From DATEMK01 sp035275625 (GTDB lineage: Bacteria > Bacteroidota > Bacteroidia > AKYH767-A > OLB10): 7,791 nucleotides of DNA. Each line of letters opens with the position of its first letter. The stretch's first letter is position 1. The notes under the pieces are model-generated. The model was given only the letters and a program-made list of their open reading frames with translations. It was not told where the DNA came from and searched no databases. Positions 1-7,266 of this stretch are shown in pieces. The DNA lies in assembly GCA_035275625.1 (NCBI GenBank), contig DATEMK010000279.1, forward strand, positions 1-7,791, written 5' to 3'. A program made the translations under genes and the position numbers.

Positions 1-170
1 TTAAACACATTTTAATCAATTGTCATTCTGATTTTCAAAAGAATTATTTAATGATTTTAGCCCAAATGTATGAAAAAAATTCAATTTAATGCTTGAAAAT
101 CGAATAAGGGAAAAATGAAATATTGGAAGAAACTAACCGGTCCATAATTACAGCAGGAATCATTATGTGT
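1..170. other. AT-rich, apparently non-coding left edge
   Basis: No reading frame here resembles a protein. On the minus strand, where a kinase domain of the neighbouring sensor would be expected, all frames soon hit stops and show no H-box or ATP-binding motif. The only recognisable signal is a minus-strand TACATTTG at 63-70, listed separately. Bases 1-10 and 165-174 form a 10-base inverted repeat, probably by chance. A leftward gene may begin just outside the window. Confidence 0.6.
63..70 (-). promoter_or_regulatory. Possible -7 promoter element for a leftward gene outside the window
   Basis: Read on the minus strand these bases are TACATTTG, a full match to the Bacteroidota -7 consensus TAnnTTTG. 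No good TTG element lies at the usual spacing of about 17-21 bases upstream; the nearest TTG is too close. The motif lies beyond the stop of the CHASE3/PAS gene and points leftward, so it would serve a gene beyond base 1. In AT-rich DNA an 8-base match with two free positions can arise by chance. Confidence 0.3.
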
Positions 171-1631
171 TTAATTCTGCAGTATCAGCATTTCAGCCTG
201 CTTTCTCACAGTGATATCAAACAATGTGGTGCGTGTACGCAAAAACTCCCCGTTTTCATTGCACTGAATGCTGACATGCGCTTCAACCGGGAAAGTGGTT
301 CCGTCTTTTCTCTGCATGATGAGTTCCACATTTTTTAATATTTCAATTTTACCTTCTTTCATTCCTGAAAAGTTTTGTTTAAGAATGTTATGGCTTTTTT
401 GATTTACAAGAGAGAGAATATGTGCTTTCCCTATTATTTCTTCCCGTTCAAATCCAAGCCATCTTAATTCAGTATCGTTCATTTCAATGAGAATTCCTTC
501 GCTGTTGGTTGAATGATAACCGCAGGGGGCATTGTTAAATAAATCAAGAATATTATCAGATTGTTCCCTTATTTCTTTTTCCATCAGCTTGCGTTCGGTA
601 ATATCAGTTGCAATTCCGCATACTGCATACACGTTATACTCCGCGTCAAACAAAGGGAATTTAATGGACAGGTAGTGGCGCATCTCCCCGTTGTTGGGTA
701 CATCTTCTTCAAACTCCATTAACTTTTTATACTGTATTACCTTCAAATCTGCAGCACGAATTGCATCTGCAACTTCTTTCGGAAAAATTTCATGATCTGC
801 CTTGCCTTTTATTTCTTCTGCCGAAATATGAAACAGCTTTTCATAACGGTTGTTAATCAAAAGGTATTTTCCCGATAAATCTTTTATGAAAATTACAGAA
901 GAAGTATTATCAATAATACTCTGCAGCAAGTGCTTGTTTTCGCTTAACAGCTGCTCTGATTTTCTGCGGGCATTAAAATAAAACCGGAGTATAAAAAAAA
1001 CGGTGAGGATGGAAATAGCAATCTTTACAAGCATCAGGTCAAATGTGATGTTGAAATTTTTTATATGTGTGCGATTCTCATCACGCTCACTTTTAAGTTT
1101 TTCATCTTCTTCTTTAAGCATTGTGTCGGTGATAGCCCTTAGCTTATCCATCAGCCATTTGCTCTCACTGCTTTCCATGTATTGAATAGCAGCGGTTATT
1201 CCTGAAGTTTTCCGCTTGTTCACAATGCCTTTTGAAACAGCTATCTTTTTATCAACCAGTGCCGAAAGCTGATGAACCTGCGAAAGCTGAACAGAATCTT
1301 TTTCAACAACCTCTTCCAAATAATGGAGATGGTCAAATAAGTTATCAATGGCATGGGTTGCCGGTTCAAGATATTTTTCATCACCTGTAATTACATAACC
1401 GCGGGCAGTGGATTCAAAATCCGTTATCACAGCAAGCACCTGTTCAATATGATATTTGATTTCCTGTGAACGTTCCACTGCTTCAGCGCTCGATATTACT
1501 CTTTTGCTGTTACGGTGTGATAAATAAGTCAGCGTGCACAGGATAATCAGAATCGAAAGGAGGCCAACCAGTATTTTCTTTTCCGCCTTGGTGGGATGCG
1601 CGGTTTTGAGAAAGCGATGAAGGAAATCCAT
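171..1631 (-). CDS. CHASE3-PAS-PAS membrane sensor protein without output domain
   Basis: A 486-residue membrane-anchored sensory protein. A short cytoplasmic N-terminus leads to TM1 (about 18-38). An extracytoplasmic CHASE3 region follows (about 45-190), with the typical FESTARGYVITGDEKYLEP stretch near 72-90, then TM2 (about 197-218). PAS1 (about 232-345) ends in GIATDITERK and PAS2 (about 356-476) ends in LFDITVRKQAE. CHASE3 domains sense external signals and normally feed a histidine kinase, guanylate cyclase or similar output. Here the chain stops ten residues after PAS2, and no H-box, ATPase or GGDEF motif appears in any frame of the 170 bases beyond. The ATG start matches the MDFLHRF N-terminus before TM1 and has no Shine-Dalgarno. 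The gene is divergent from the secreted repeat protein. It may be a truncated hybrid kinase or a stand-alone sensor acting through a partner. The domain calls are firm; the function is open. Confidence 0.88.
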   Translation of the reverse strand: MDFLHRFLKTAHPTKAEKKILVGLLSILIILCTLTYLSHRNSKRVISSAEAVERSQEIKYHIEQVLAVITDFESTARGYVITGDEKYLEPATHAIDNLFDHLHYLEEVVEKDSVQLSQVHQLSALVDKKIAVSKGIVNKRKTSGITAAIQYMESSESKWLMDKLRAITDTMLKEEDEKLKSERDENRTHIKNFNITFDLMLVKIAISILTVFFILRFYFNARRKSEQLLSENKHLLQSIIDNTSSVIFIKDLSGKYLLINNRYEKLFHISAEEIKGKADHEIFPKEVADAIRAADLKVIQYKKLMEFEEDVPNNGEMRHYLSIKFPLFDAEYNVYAVCGIATDITERKLMEKEIREQSDNILDLFNNAPCGYHSTNSEGILIEMNDTELRWLGFEREEIIGKAHILSLVNQKSHNILKQNFSGMKEGKIEILKNVELIMQRKDGTTFPVEAHVSIQCNENGEFLRTRTTLFDITVRKQAEMLILQN

Positions 1632-1635
1632 TAAA

Positions 1636-1643
1636 CAAAAATA
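1636..1643 (-). promoter_or_regulatory. Candidate -7 element for the CHASE3/PAS gene
   Basis: On the minus strand these bases read TATTTTTG, matching TAnnTTTG, and end four bases before the ATG. If functional, transcription would start at or next to the start codon, giving a leaderless mRNA. No clear -33 TTG is present at normal spacing, so the call is tentative. A one-base-short variant (TACTTTG) lies further upstream around 1673-1679 and would give a conventional leader. Confidence 0.3.
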
Positions 1644-1721
1644 CTGAAAAATTTAAACAGGGAATTTACTTCCAAAGTATCCGGCCAGGAAAGTCAAATG
1701 CGTTTGCTCATTTAAATTGTA

Positions 1722-1729
1722 TATCTTTA
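1722..1729 (+). promoter_or_regulatory. Candidate -7 element for the secreted repeat protein
   Basis: TATCTTTA matches TAnnTTTG at all but the last base and sits 29 bases before the preferred ATG at 1759. A TTTG at 1703-1706 could be the upstream element, but the spacer of 15 bases is shorter than the usual 17-21. This motif overlaps the longer reading frame that begins at 1717, which supports translation starting at 1759. Confidence 0.35.
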
Positions 1730-1758
1730 GTACCGAAATTAAAAAAACTCTCATACAA

Positions 1759-3414
1759 ATGGATGATATCAGGCAAACTGTTCTTTGTTTAATTTTTATT
1801 CTGCTCACGGGTAAATTATGGTCACAAAACCCATTTGCAGAAAAAACTTTCGGCACCATTTATAATGAATCGTGCTTTTCGTTCATACATACAAGCGATA
1901 ATGGCTATGCCTTAGTGGGCGGTACCTCTGCACCGGGAGCAGGGGGCGTGCTTGATATTTATTTTTCAAAGCTGGATAGCAATGAAAATTTGCTATGGAC
2001 AAAAACGTATGGCGGTGCGGGAAATGAAGTGGGAAATTGCATCAGGCAAACATTAGACGGAGGATATATTATGTCCGGGGAACAAACGAGTTTTGGGTCT
2101 GGCGGTTCAGATGGATATCTTATTCGTACCGATTCGCAGGGAACAATTTTATGGAGCAAGGCTTACGGACTTTCGCAAAATGATGCTTTTGGAAAAGTTG
2201 AACTGACATCCGACAGCAATTATATTATTGCAGGCACCACTTACAGCACTGGTAGTAATTCCGGGGATATATTGGTTGTCAAAGTGAACGATTCCGGTGA
2301 TACTTTATGGACACGCATTATTGGCGGCCCGGTTTACGATTCGGGAATTAACCTGACACCCACTGACGATGGCGGATGTACTATATGCGGAAGAGTTTAC
2401 AGCTATGGTGCCGGGCTTCGTGACGTTATGCTCAGCCGGATTGACGGCAATGGAAATGTTCTCTGGTTCAAAACCTATGGCGGCATATTCACTGAAGAAG
2501 GAATGGCTGTGACGCATACTTCCGACAATGGCTATGTAATTACGGGCGCCACCGAGTCGTTTTCCGGTAATATATTTTACGATGTATATATGATAAAAAC
2601 CGACAGTATTGGAGATTTAATCTGGTCAAAAACTTATGGCGGAGATAAAGTTGACGCCACCTATTGTGTGATAGAAGCCCCTGATGGCGGTTATGTGGTC
2701 ACAGGTTTCACAGATAGCTGGGCATATCTGCACCTGCGCCCAAATGATCCTCTTACTATTCTTGGTGATGACAGTTCGCACGTATTCTTCATGAAAGTAA
2801 ATGTTCTCGGTGACACTGTGTGGGCGCGTGCAATCGGTGGTACCACCGTGGACGAAGCTTATGCATTAATAAATGCTCCGGATGGCGGCTACATTATAGG
2901 CGCTTATTCAAACAGCTTTTCATCCAACGATAGCCTTGATGCCTACATTATTCATACAGATAGTCTTGGCGTCAGCGGCTGCCACACCTATTTTATCAGT
3001 CCGCATATTGGAAATCCTAATACTATTGTGAACTCATATACGCCAACCGTTATTACGGGATTAATTATTACCAATTCGCCCACTATAGAAGATACGGTTA
3101 CCTTCCTGCAAAGCGATCCCTGCCTTGGAGTTTCTGTTGAAGAAAATAATTTAGTGCAAACAATGGGGATTCTATTTCCTAATCCGTTCAGTACTTCAGC
3201 TGTGATTATTCTACCTGAAGGCTATAACGTCCCGGTGAATGTGACAATATATGATATATTCGGAAAAAAAACAGGAACAGAAACCATTTCACCCTTAACC
3301 AGAGAAATAAAAATTGAAAGAAAAAATCTTCCGGATGGAATTTATTTTATTGAAATTAATTCAGCAGTAAAAAATATTTTCAGAAGCAAGATGATTCTTA
3401 CAGGGAAACAATAA
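1759..3414 (+). CDS. Secreted seven-repeat (beta-propeller-like) protein with T9SS type A sorting domain
   Basis: A 551-residue exported protein. Residues 1-23 look like a signal peptide (hydrophobic core LCLIFILLTG, likely cleavage after WSQ). The frame is open from 1717, but the ATG at 1759 is preferred because it places this signal peptide at the N-terminus. Seven repeats of about 52 residues follow (about 31-410). Each has a DGGYxxxG-like core, a D-x-Y/F-x-x-K-x-D strand and a closing LWxKTYGG motif. A linker leads to a C-terminal domain (about 465-551) with LFPNPFSTSA, VTIYDIFGKK, LPDGIYFIEI and a final basic strand. This is the pattern of T9SS type A sorting domains, which route proteins across the outer membrane and are removed there. 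I infer a beta-propeller at or beyond the cell surface. There are no catalytic motifs, so the role is unknown; binding of a ligand or surface is plausible. Its 3' end nearly touches convergent kup. Confidence 0.9.
   Translation: MDDIRQTVLCLIFILLTGKLWSQNPFAEKTFGTIYNESCFSFIHTSDNGYALVGGTSAPGAGGVLDIYFSKLDSNENLLWTKTYGGAGNEVGNCIRQTLDGGYIMSGEQTSFGSGGSDGYLIRTDSQGTILWSKAYGLSQNDAFGKVELTSDSNYIIAGTTYSTGSNSGDILVVKVNDSGDTLWTRIIGGPVYDSGINLTPTDDGGCTICGRVYSYGAGLRDVMLSRIDGNGNVLWFKTYGGIFTEEGMAVTHTSDNGYVITGATESFSGNIFYDVYMIKTDSIGDLIWSKTYGGDKVDATYCVIEAPDGGYVVTGFTDSWAYLHLRPNDPLTILGDDSSHVFFMKVNVLGDTVWARAIGGTTVDEAYALINAPDGGYIIGAYSNSFSSNDSLDAYIIHTDSLGVSGCHTYFISPHIGNPNTIVNSYTPTVITGLIITNSPTIEDTVTFLQSDPCLGVSVEENNLVQTMGILFPNPFSTSAVIILPEGYNVPVNVTIYDIFGKKTGTETISPLTREIKIERKNLPDGIYFIEINSAVKNIFRSKMILTGKQ
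1849..2988 (+). repeat. Seven tandem protein-level repeats of about 52 residues
   Basis: The repeats cover residues of about 31-86, 87-138, 139-190, 191-242, 243-295, 296-361 and 362-410 of the secreted protein. The closing motif reads TKTYGG, SKAYGL, TRIIGG, FKTYGG, SKTYGG and ARAIGG in units 1-6. Unit 7 lacks it, while a lone KTFG (29-32) precedes unit 1. At the DNA level similarity survives in short stretches such as AAAACNTATGGCGG near 2001, 2469 and 2629. The duplication is therefore old, and not a recent slippage array. Confidence 0.8.
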
Positions 3415-3417
3415 AGG

Positions 3418-5361
3418 CTATTTTATTCTCTTTAAGTTAATCCTTCCCACCGGGTTCACCACCAGCGGGACTTTTTCAACTGTTACAAGACTCGTGTCAA
3501 GACCAAAAGCTTTTTCTTCCGGCAAACCGAAAAATTTGAGAAATGAATGAATATTGAGTACAATTTTTTCGAAGAGAACAAATACATTTTCGTTTGAAAT
3601 ATGTTTTTCAATTACAACGAAACGAAAGTCTCCTATCACATTCATTTTGCTTAGTGAATAATAACGGCTCCGGATGTCCACTTCTTTATTGGCAACCAAA
3701 TCCTGGACTACCTGGCGGAACATTACATTAATACGCTGCTCCACTCTGAACCCCAAACGAAAATCAATATGAATCACTTTGTCATTTACTAATTCCCTGA
3801 CTTTATATTCCATTATATAAGGCTCATCAAGAACATCCACGTGCACGAACCAATATATATCTGCACGCTTGGGCTGCTTTTGCAGAATGGAATAAATCAC
3901 TTTTGATTCTATTTCATCGCGCCTGTTTGCACTCGTGAGGTAAACAAGATGTGTCGCGTATTTAGGAATAGAGGTATCGTTGCTCATATCTGTAATTAAT
4001 CCGAGATATTCTTCCAGCTTAACAAAATCCACGAGGCGGTTCCGGATTTTTCGTGCGAGATGCCATGAAAACATGAAACAGAATAAACAGGCAGTAACGA
4101 GTAGCGTAACCCAGCCGCCATGGCTGAATTTATCCAGGTTCGCAACAAGGAAGGAAAGTTCGATGGAAAGAAAAAGTATCAATAATAAAATGATAAGATA
4201 AGATGGATAACGTTTTATATAAAGGTAATAGGAGAGCAGCATAGTTGTGCTTAGCATGGCTATAATGATGGATAAACCATAGGCCGCTTCCATTCCGGAT
4301 GATTCTTTAAAGAATAAAACAATACCGATACATCCCGCGCATAAAGCCCAGTTAACGGTGGGAATATAAAGCTGCCCGCGGATTTCAGACGGATAATTAA
4401 TTTTAAGCTTAGGCCCGAAATTTAATCTTACCGCTTCATTGATCAATGTAAATGATCCGCTGATCAATGCCTGGCTGGCTACGATTGCAGCAGCTGTTGC
4501 AATGATGATTCCTGTAAATAAAAACCATGACGGCATGAGAGAAAAAAATGGATTATCAGCACCCAGCTTGTTTCCTGACCTGTTTAACAGCCACGCGCCC
4601 TGGCCAAAATAATTTATAACAAGACATGTCTTAACAAAAATCCAGCTTACGCGGATATTTTTTCTTCCGCAATGGCCGAGGTCTGAGTACAACGCTTCTG
4701 CTCCTGTAGTACAAAGGAACACTGCTCCCAATAGCCAGAATCCTTTCGGGTAATGTGCAAGAAGATCATAAGCATAATAGGGATTGAAGGCTTTTAAAAT
4801 TTCGAAATTGGAAGACATTCCTGTGAGACCTAAAATTGCAAGCATGGAAAACCAAATCAGCATCATCGGCCCGAATGATTTTCCTACGATGGATGTTCCG
4901 AATTGCTGAATGAAAAACAGCAGGAATAAAATAGTAATGACAATAGGAATAATAGGAATGCCGGGAGAAAAATAGCGCAACCCTTCAACAGCTGAAGAAA
5001 CAGATATAGCCGGAGTAATTAAACCGTCAGCGAGCAAAGCGCTGCCCCCGATAATAGCGGGATATTTCAGCCAGCCGGCTTTTGTTTTTCTGACTAAAGC
5101 AAACAAAGAAAAAATTCCTCCTTCTCCTTTGTTATCCGCTCTGAGTGTAAGAATAACATATTTAAAGGTGGTTTGTAAGGTCAGCGTCCAGAACACACAC
5201 GAAACACCGCCCATCACAAGAACGGGATCAATTACATTGTTGCCCGCAATTGCTTTCATAACGTACAGGGGTGAAGTGCCTATGTCACCATAAATAATTC
5301 CGAGCGCTACTAACAGAGAGGCAAATGTTATCCTGTTCAAACTTTTTTCGTTTGATTTCAT
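3418..5361 (-). CDS. kup: Kup family low-affinity potassium transporter
   Basis: A 647-residue inner-membrane K+ uptake protein (KUP/HAK/KT family), which moves K+ inward, most likely with H+. It carries the family signature GIIYGDIGTSPLY at 21-33, NKGEGGIFSL at 77-86, ADGLITPAIS at 111-120, KSFGPMMLIWF at 161-171 and TTGAEALYSDLGHCG at 218-232. About twelve hydrophobic segments fill residues 10-427, followed by a cytoplasmic tail of about 220 residues. The length is close to E. coli Kup (622). The frame can be opened by a TTG at 5373, four codons earlier, but the ATG at 5361 is preferred. It lies 26 bases after the kdpE-like stop with no terminator or promoter visible between, so co-transcription with the two-component pair is likely. 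The stop is 3 bases from that of the convergent secreted protein. The assignment is very secure. Confidence 0.96.
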   Translation of the reverse strand: MKSNEKSLNRITFASLLVALGIIYGDIGTSPLYVMKAIAGNNVIDPVLVMGGVSCVFWTLTLQTTFKYVILTLRADNKGEGGIFSLFALVRKTKAGWLKYPAIIGGSALLADGLITPAISVSSAVEGLRYFSPGIPIIPIVITILFLLFFIQQFGTSIVGKSFGPMMLIWFSMLAILGLTGMSSNFEILKAFNPYYAYDLLAHYPKGFWLLGAVFLCTTGAEALYSDLGHCGRKNIRVSWIFVKTCLVINYFGQGAWLLNRSGNKLGADNPFFSLMPSWFLFTGIIIATAAAIVASQALISGSFTLINEAVRLNFGPKLKINYPSEIRGQLYIPTVNWALCAGCIGIVLFFKESSGMEAAYGLSIIIAMLSTTMLLSYYLYIKRYPSYLIILLLILFLSIELSFLVANLDKFSHGGWVTLLVTACLFCFMFSWHLARKIRNRLVDFVKLEEYLGLITDMSNDTSIPKYATHLVYLTSANRRDEIESKVIYSILQKQPKRADIYWFVHVDVLDEPYIMEYKVRELVNDKVIHIDFRLGFRVEQRINVMFRQVVQDLVANKEVDIRSRYYSLSKMNVIGDFRFVVIEKHISNENVFVLFEKIVLNIHSFLKFFGLPEEKAFGLDTSLVTVEKVPLVVNPVGRINLKRIK

Positions 5362-5387
5362 TTTAAAATTCAATATGTAATGCTTGA

Positions 5388-6074
5388 TTATTCTCTTGCA
5401 ACGAACCGGTACCCGACTCCTGATTCTGTTAAAATGAATTCAGGTGTGTTCGGATCGGTTTCAATTTTTTTTCTGAGCTGTGCTATAAACACACGCAGGT
5501 ATTGTGACTGGCTGACATATCCGGGGCCCCACACTTCACGAAGCAGGTATTGATGTGTTAACACTTTGCCTTTATTTTTCGCTAACAATGCAAGCAATGA
5601 ATACTCCGTTGCAGTTAATTTTATGAGATCGTTGTTTTTTTTCACGGTTCGCAGGGATAAATCTATTTGTAAATCATTGCAATTAATAACCGGGTCGTTT
5701 TCTTCTTTAGCAGCTTCGCGTAAAGCAGAACGGATACGTGCAAGCAATTCTCCGGTACGGAAGGGTTTGACAAGATAATCATTTGCCCCGTTATCTAACG
5801 CTTTTACTATATCTTCTTCATTGCTTTGCACAGAAAGAATGATGACGGGTTTTGAATACCATTCGCGCAGCTTTCGCAAAACTTCATGCCCGCTTTCGTC
5901 AGGCAATCCTAAATCAAGGATGATCAAATCAGGAGGATGATTAGCGGATGTAATTAAACCGTCCTTTGCTGTACCGGCCTCGTTTACTTTATAACCGTTG
6001 CTCTGCAACGTGATTTCAAGCAGCTTGCGAATCTGCACCTCATCATCTATAATTAATATTTCTGCGCTATTCAT
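5388..6074 (-). CDS. kdpE: KdpE-like OmpR/PhoB family response regulator
   Basis: A 228-residue transcription factor. The receiver domain (about 4-118) has the acidic pair D10/D11, phosphoacceptor D54 in LILDLGLPD, switch S81 and K103 in the LVKPF motif. A winged-helix DNA-binding domain (about 128-226) includes LTATEYSLLALL, a recognition helix near SQYLRVFIAQLRKKIE, and the terminal ESGVGYRF wing. The PGYVSQSQYLRVFIAQLRKK stretch resembles KdpE (SQYLRIY..LRQK in E. coli) more than PhoB or OmpR. It should be phosphorylated by the kinase encoded just upstream, whose last 8 bases overlap its start (ATGAATAG). KdpE normally activates kdpFABC, but no kdp ATPase genes lie in the window and kup follows instead. 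The regulator type is firm. The KdpE subfamily is well supported, and its true target is inferred. Confidence 0.9.
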   Translation of the reverse strand: MNSAEILIIDDEVQIRKLLEITLQSNGYKVNEAGTAKDGLITSANHPPDLIILDLGLPDESGHEVLRKLREWYSKPVIILSVQSNEEDIVKALDNGANDYLVKPFRTGELLARIRSALREAAKEENDPVINCNDLQIDLSLRTVKKNNDLIKLTATEYSLLALLAKNKGKVLTHQYLLREVWGPGYVSQSQYLRVFIAQLRKKIETDPNTPEFILTESGVGYRFVARE

Positions 6075-7149
6075 TTTTCAGGGAACTTAAACAGGATATT
6101 TCTGCAGGGATTTCAATGGTGAATTTTGCTCCGCCTTCAGGGATGTTTTCTAACCTCACTGTTCCGTCATGGGCTTCTACAAATCCTTTTACAATGGATA
6201 ATCCCAAGCCTGTTCCGCCTGTTTTAGAATTTTTGAGACGGTAAAATTTGTCAAATACTTTTTCTGTTTCATCTTCAGGAAAACCATTGCCGGTATCCTC
6301 TACATTGATCACTAATTTTTCATTGATGCAGGAAGCCTTTACTGTGATGACGCTATATTTCGGAATATATATAGTTGCATTATAAATCAGGTTGTACAGT
6401 ACATGCTCCATCAAACCAAAATCTAATTTGAATAATGGCAGGTTTTCTTTTACCAGGATACTCACGGGATGATGTTGCGTTTGTTCTTTCAGTCTTTTTA
6501 CAACATCGTATAGTAATTCATTTACATCCACCCAATCTTTTTTCAATTGTAAAAAGCCCGATTCAATGCGCGACATGTTCAGGAGATTTTCAACCTGCCT
6601 GTTCAGCCGGAAAGATGCTTTTGAAATTTCTGTCAGTAATTCTTCTTTATTTTCATCGCTAAGTTTGGTGGCATCAGCAATTAAATTATCGGTTGCGCCT
6701 ATAATGGTAGAAATGGGAGTTCTTAATTCATGCGAAAGCGAGTTGAGCAATGTATTATAAAGCTTCAATGTATTTTCCTTTTGCTCCTTCTTTACTTCCT
6801 TTTTTTCTATCTGCCGGATTTTAAAAGTGAGCGCGGCATTTACGGATGCTATTACAAAATACATGGCGAGAAACAAAGCATCTTCAGTGGTGCCTACAGA
6901 AAGCGAGAAGCGCGGGGGTATAAAAAAGACATTCCATATTAATGCACTGAGAAATGCTGCAAGCAGTACCGGCAAAATATCAAAGAACATGGCAATGAAC
7001 GATACGGTGACTAATAATAAAAGCGCCACTACGTGATAACCTATGTATTGCGAAAGCGAAAAGCAGATTGCAGCAACAACAGCAATTAATAAAATGCTTA
7101 TTAAATATTGTTGAGTCTTGTTTGCTTTGTATGAAATCCAGGTTGCCAT
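6067..7149 (-). CDS. Short KdpD-like sensor histidine kinase (DUF4118 membrane domain)
   Basis: A 360-residue inner-membrane kinase. Four hydrophobic segments (about 14-31, 36-50, 53-76, 88-108) form a DUF4118-type KdpD membrane domain, including the NVFFIPPRFSLSV loop at 73-85. A charged helical linker follows (111-125). The dimerisation/phosphotransfer domain has SHELRTP with H140. The ATPase domain has the N-box (N253, N257), G1 DTGNGF (285-290), F-box FDKFYR (299-304) and G2 GGTGLGLS (311-318). All catalytic residues are present. Full-length KdpD is about 890 residues; this protein lacks the N-terminal Walker-A KdpD domain and the universal-stress domain. It starts a few residues before TM1, and the ATG lies shortly after a good promoter motif, so the short form looks native and not broken. 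It overlaps the kdpE-like gene by 8 bases, which makes them an obvious pair. The signal is likely K+ or osmotic state, by inference from the family and from linked kup. Gene symbol withheld because of the missing sensor half. Confidence 0.92.
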   Translation of the reverse strand: MATWISYKANKTQQYLISILLIAVVAAICFSLSQYIGYHVVALLLLVTVSFIAMFFDILPVLLAAFLSALIWNVFFIPPRFSLSVGTTEDALFLAMYFVIASVNAALTFKIRQIEKKEVKKEQKENTLKLYNTLLNSLSHELRTPISTIIGATDNLIADATKLSDENKEELLTEISKASFRLNRQVENLLNMSRIESGFLQLKKDWVDVNELLYDVVKRLKEQTQHHPVSILVKENLPLFKLDFGLMEHVLYNLIYNATIYIPKYSVITVKASCINEKLVINVEDTGNGFPEDETEKVFDKFYRLKNSKTGGTGLGLSIVKGFVEAHDGTVRLENIPEGGAKFTIEIPAEISCLSSLKNE

Positions 7150-7172
7150 TTAATGCGGTTTGAAATTCACCG

Positions 7173-7180
7173 CAAATGTA
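7173..7180 (-). promoter_or_regulatory. Candidate -7 promoter element of the kinase-regulator-kup operon
   Basis: On the minus strand these bases read TACATTTG, a full match to TAnnTTTG. They sit 23 bases before the kinase ATG, so transcription would begin about 16-19 bases upstream of the start codon. A T-rich TTTTAC lies at roughly the -33 distance (around 7196-7201) but lacks the final G of TTTG. Position and match make this the best promoter candidate in the window. The leader has no Shine-Dalgarno, as is usual in Bacteroidota. Confidence 0.5.
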
Positions 7181-7266
7181 CATGGGGATTTATAAGTAAA
7201 ATGTAAAAAGATGGCTGGGGGTGTAAAGATTTTATAAAGAGAAATACAAAAAGAAAAATATCCCCG

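Noticed and set aside
1..174. 10-base inverted repeat (1-10 with 165-174) as the ends of a small mobile element
   Set aside because: The match stops after 10 AT-rich bases, there is no target duplication or transposase, and one copy is cut by the window edge. Chance is the simpler explanation.
123..338. Plus-strand open frame over the 3' end of the CHASE3/PAS gene
   Set aside because: It starts with TTG and lies antisense to well-supported PAS2 coding sequence, so it is a shadow frame.
1717..1758. Longer N-terminus for the secreted protein starting at 1717
   Set aside because: It would put 14 polar residues ahead of the signal peptide and overlaps the likely promoter motif at 1722-1729. The ATG at 1759 gives a normal signal peptide.
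3448..3477. GC-rich hairpin followed by a T-run as terminator for the secreted-protein gene
   Set aside because: The best stem (CCCACCGG with CCAGCGGG) has two mismatches in eight pairs and lies inside kup coding sequence, so the pattern is explained by codons.
5362..5373. TTG start for kup, four codons upstream
   Set aside because: A rare start codon with no ribosome-binding site to favour it; the ATG at 5361 keeps the whole conserved N-terminus. It cannot be fully excluded.
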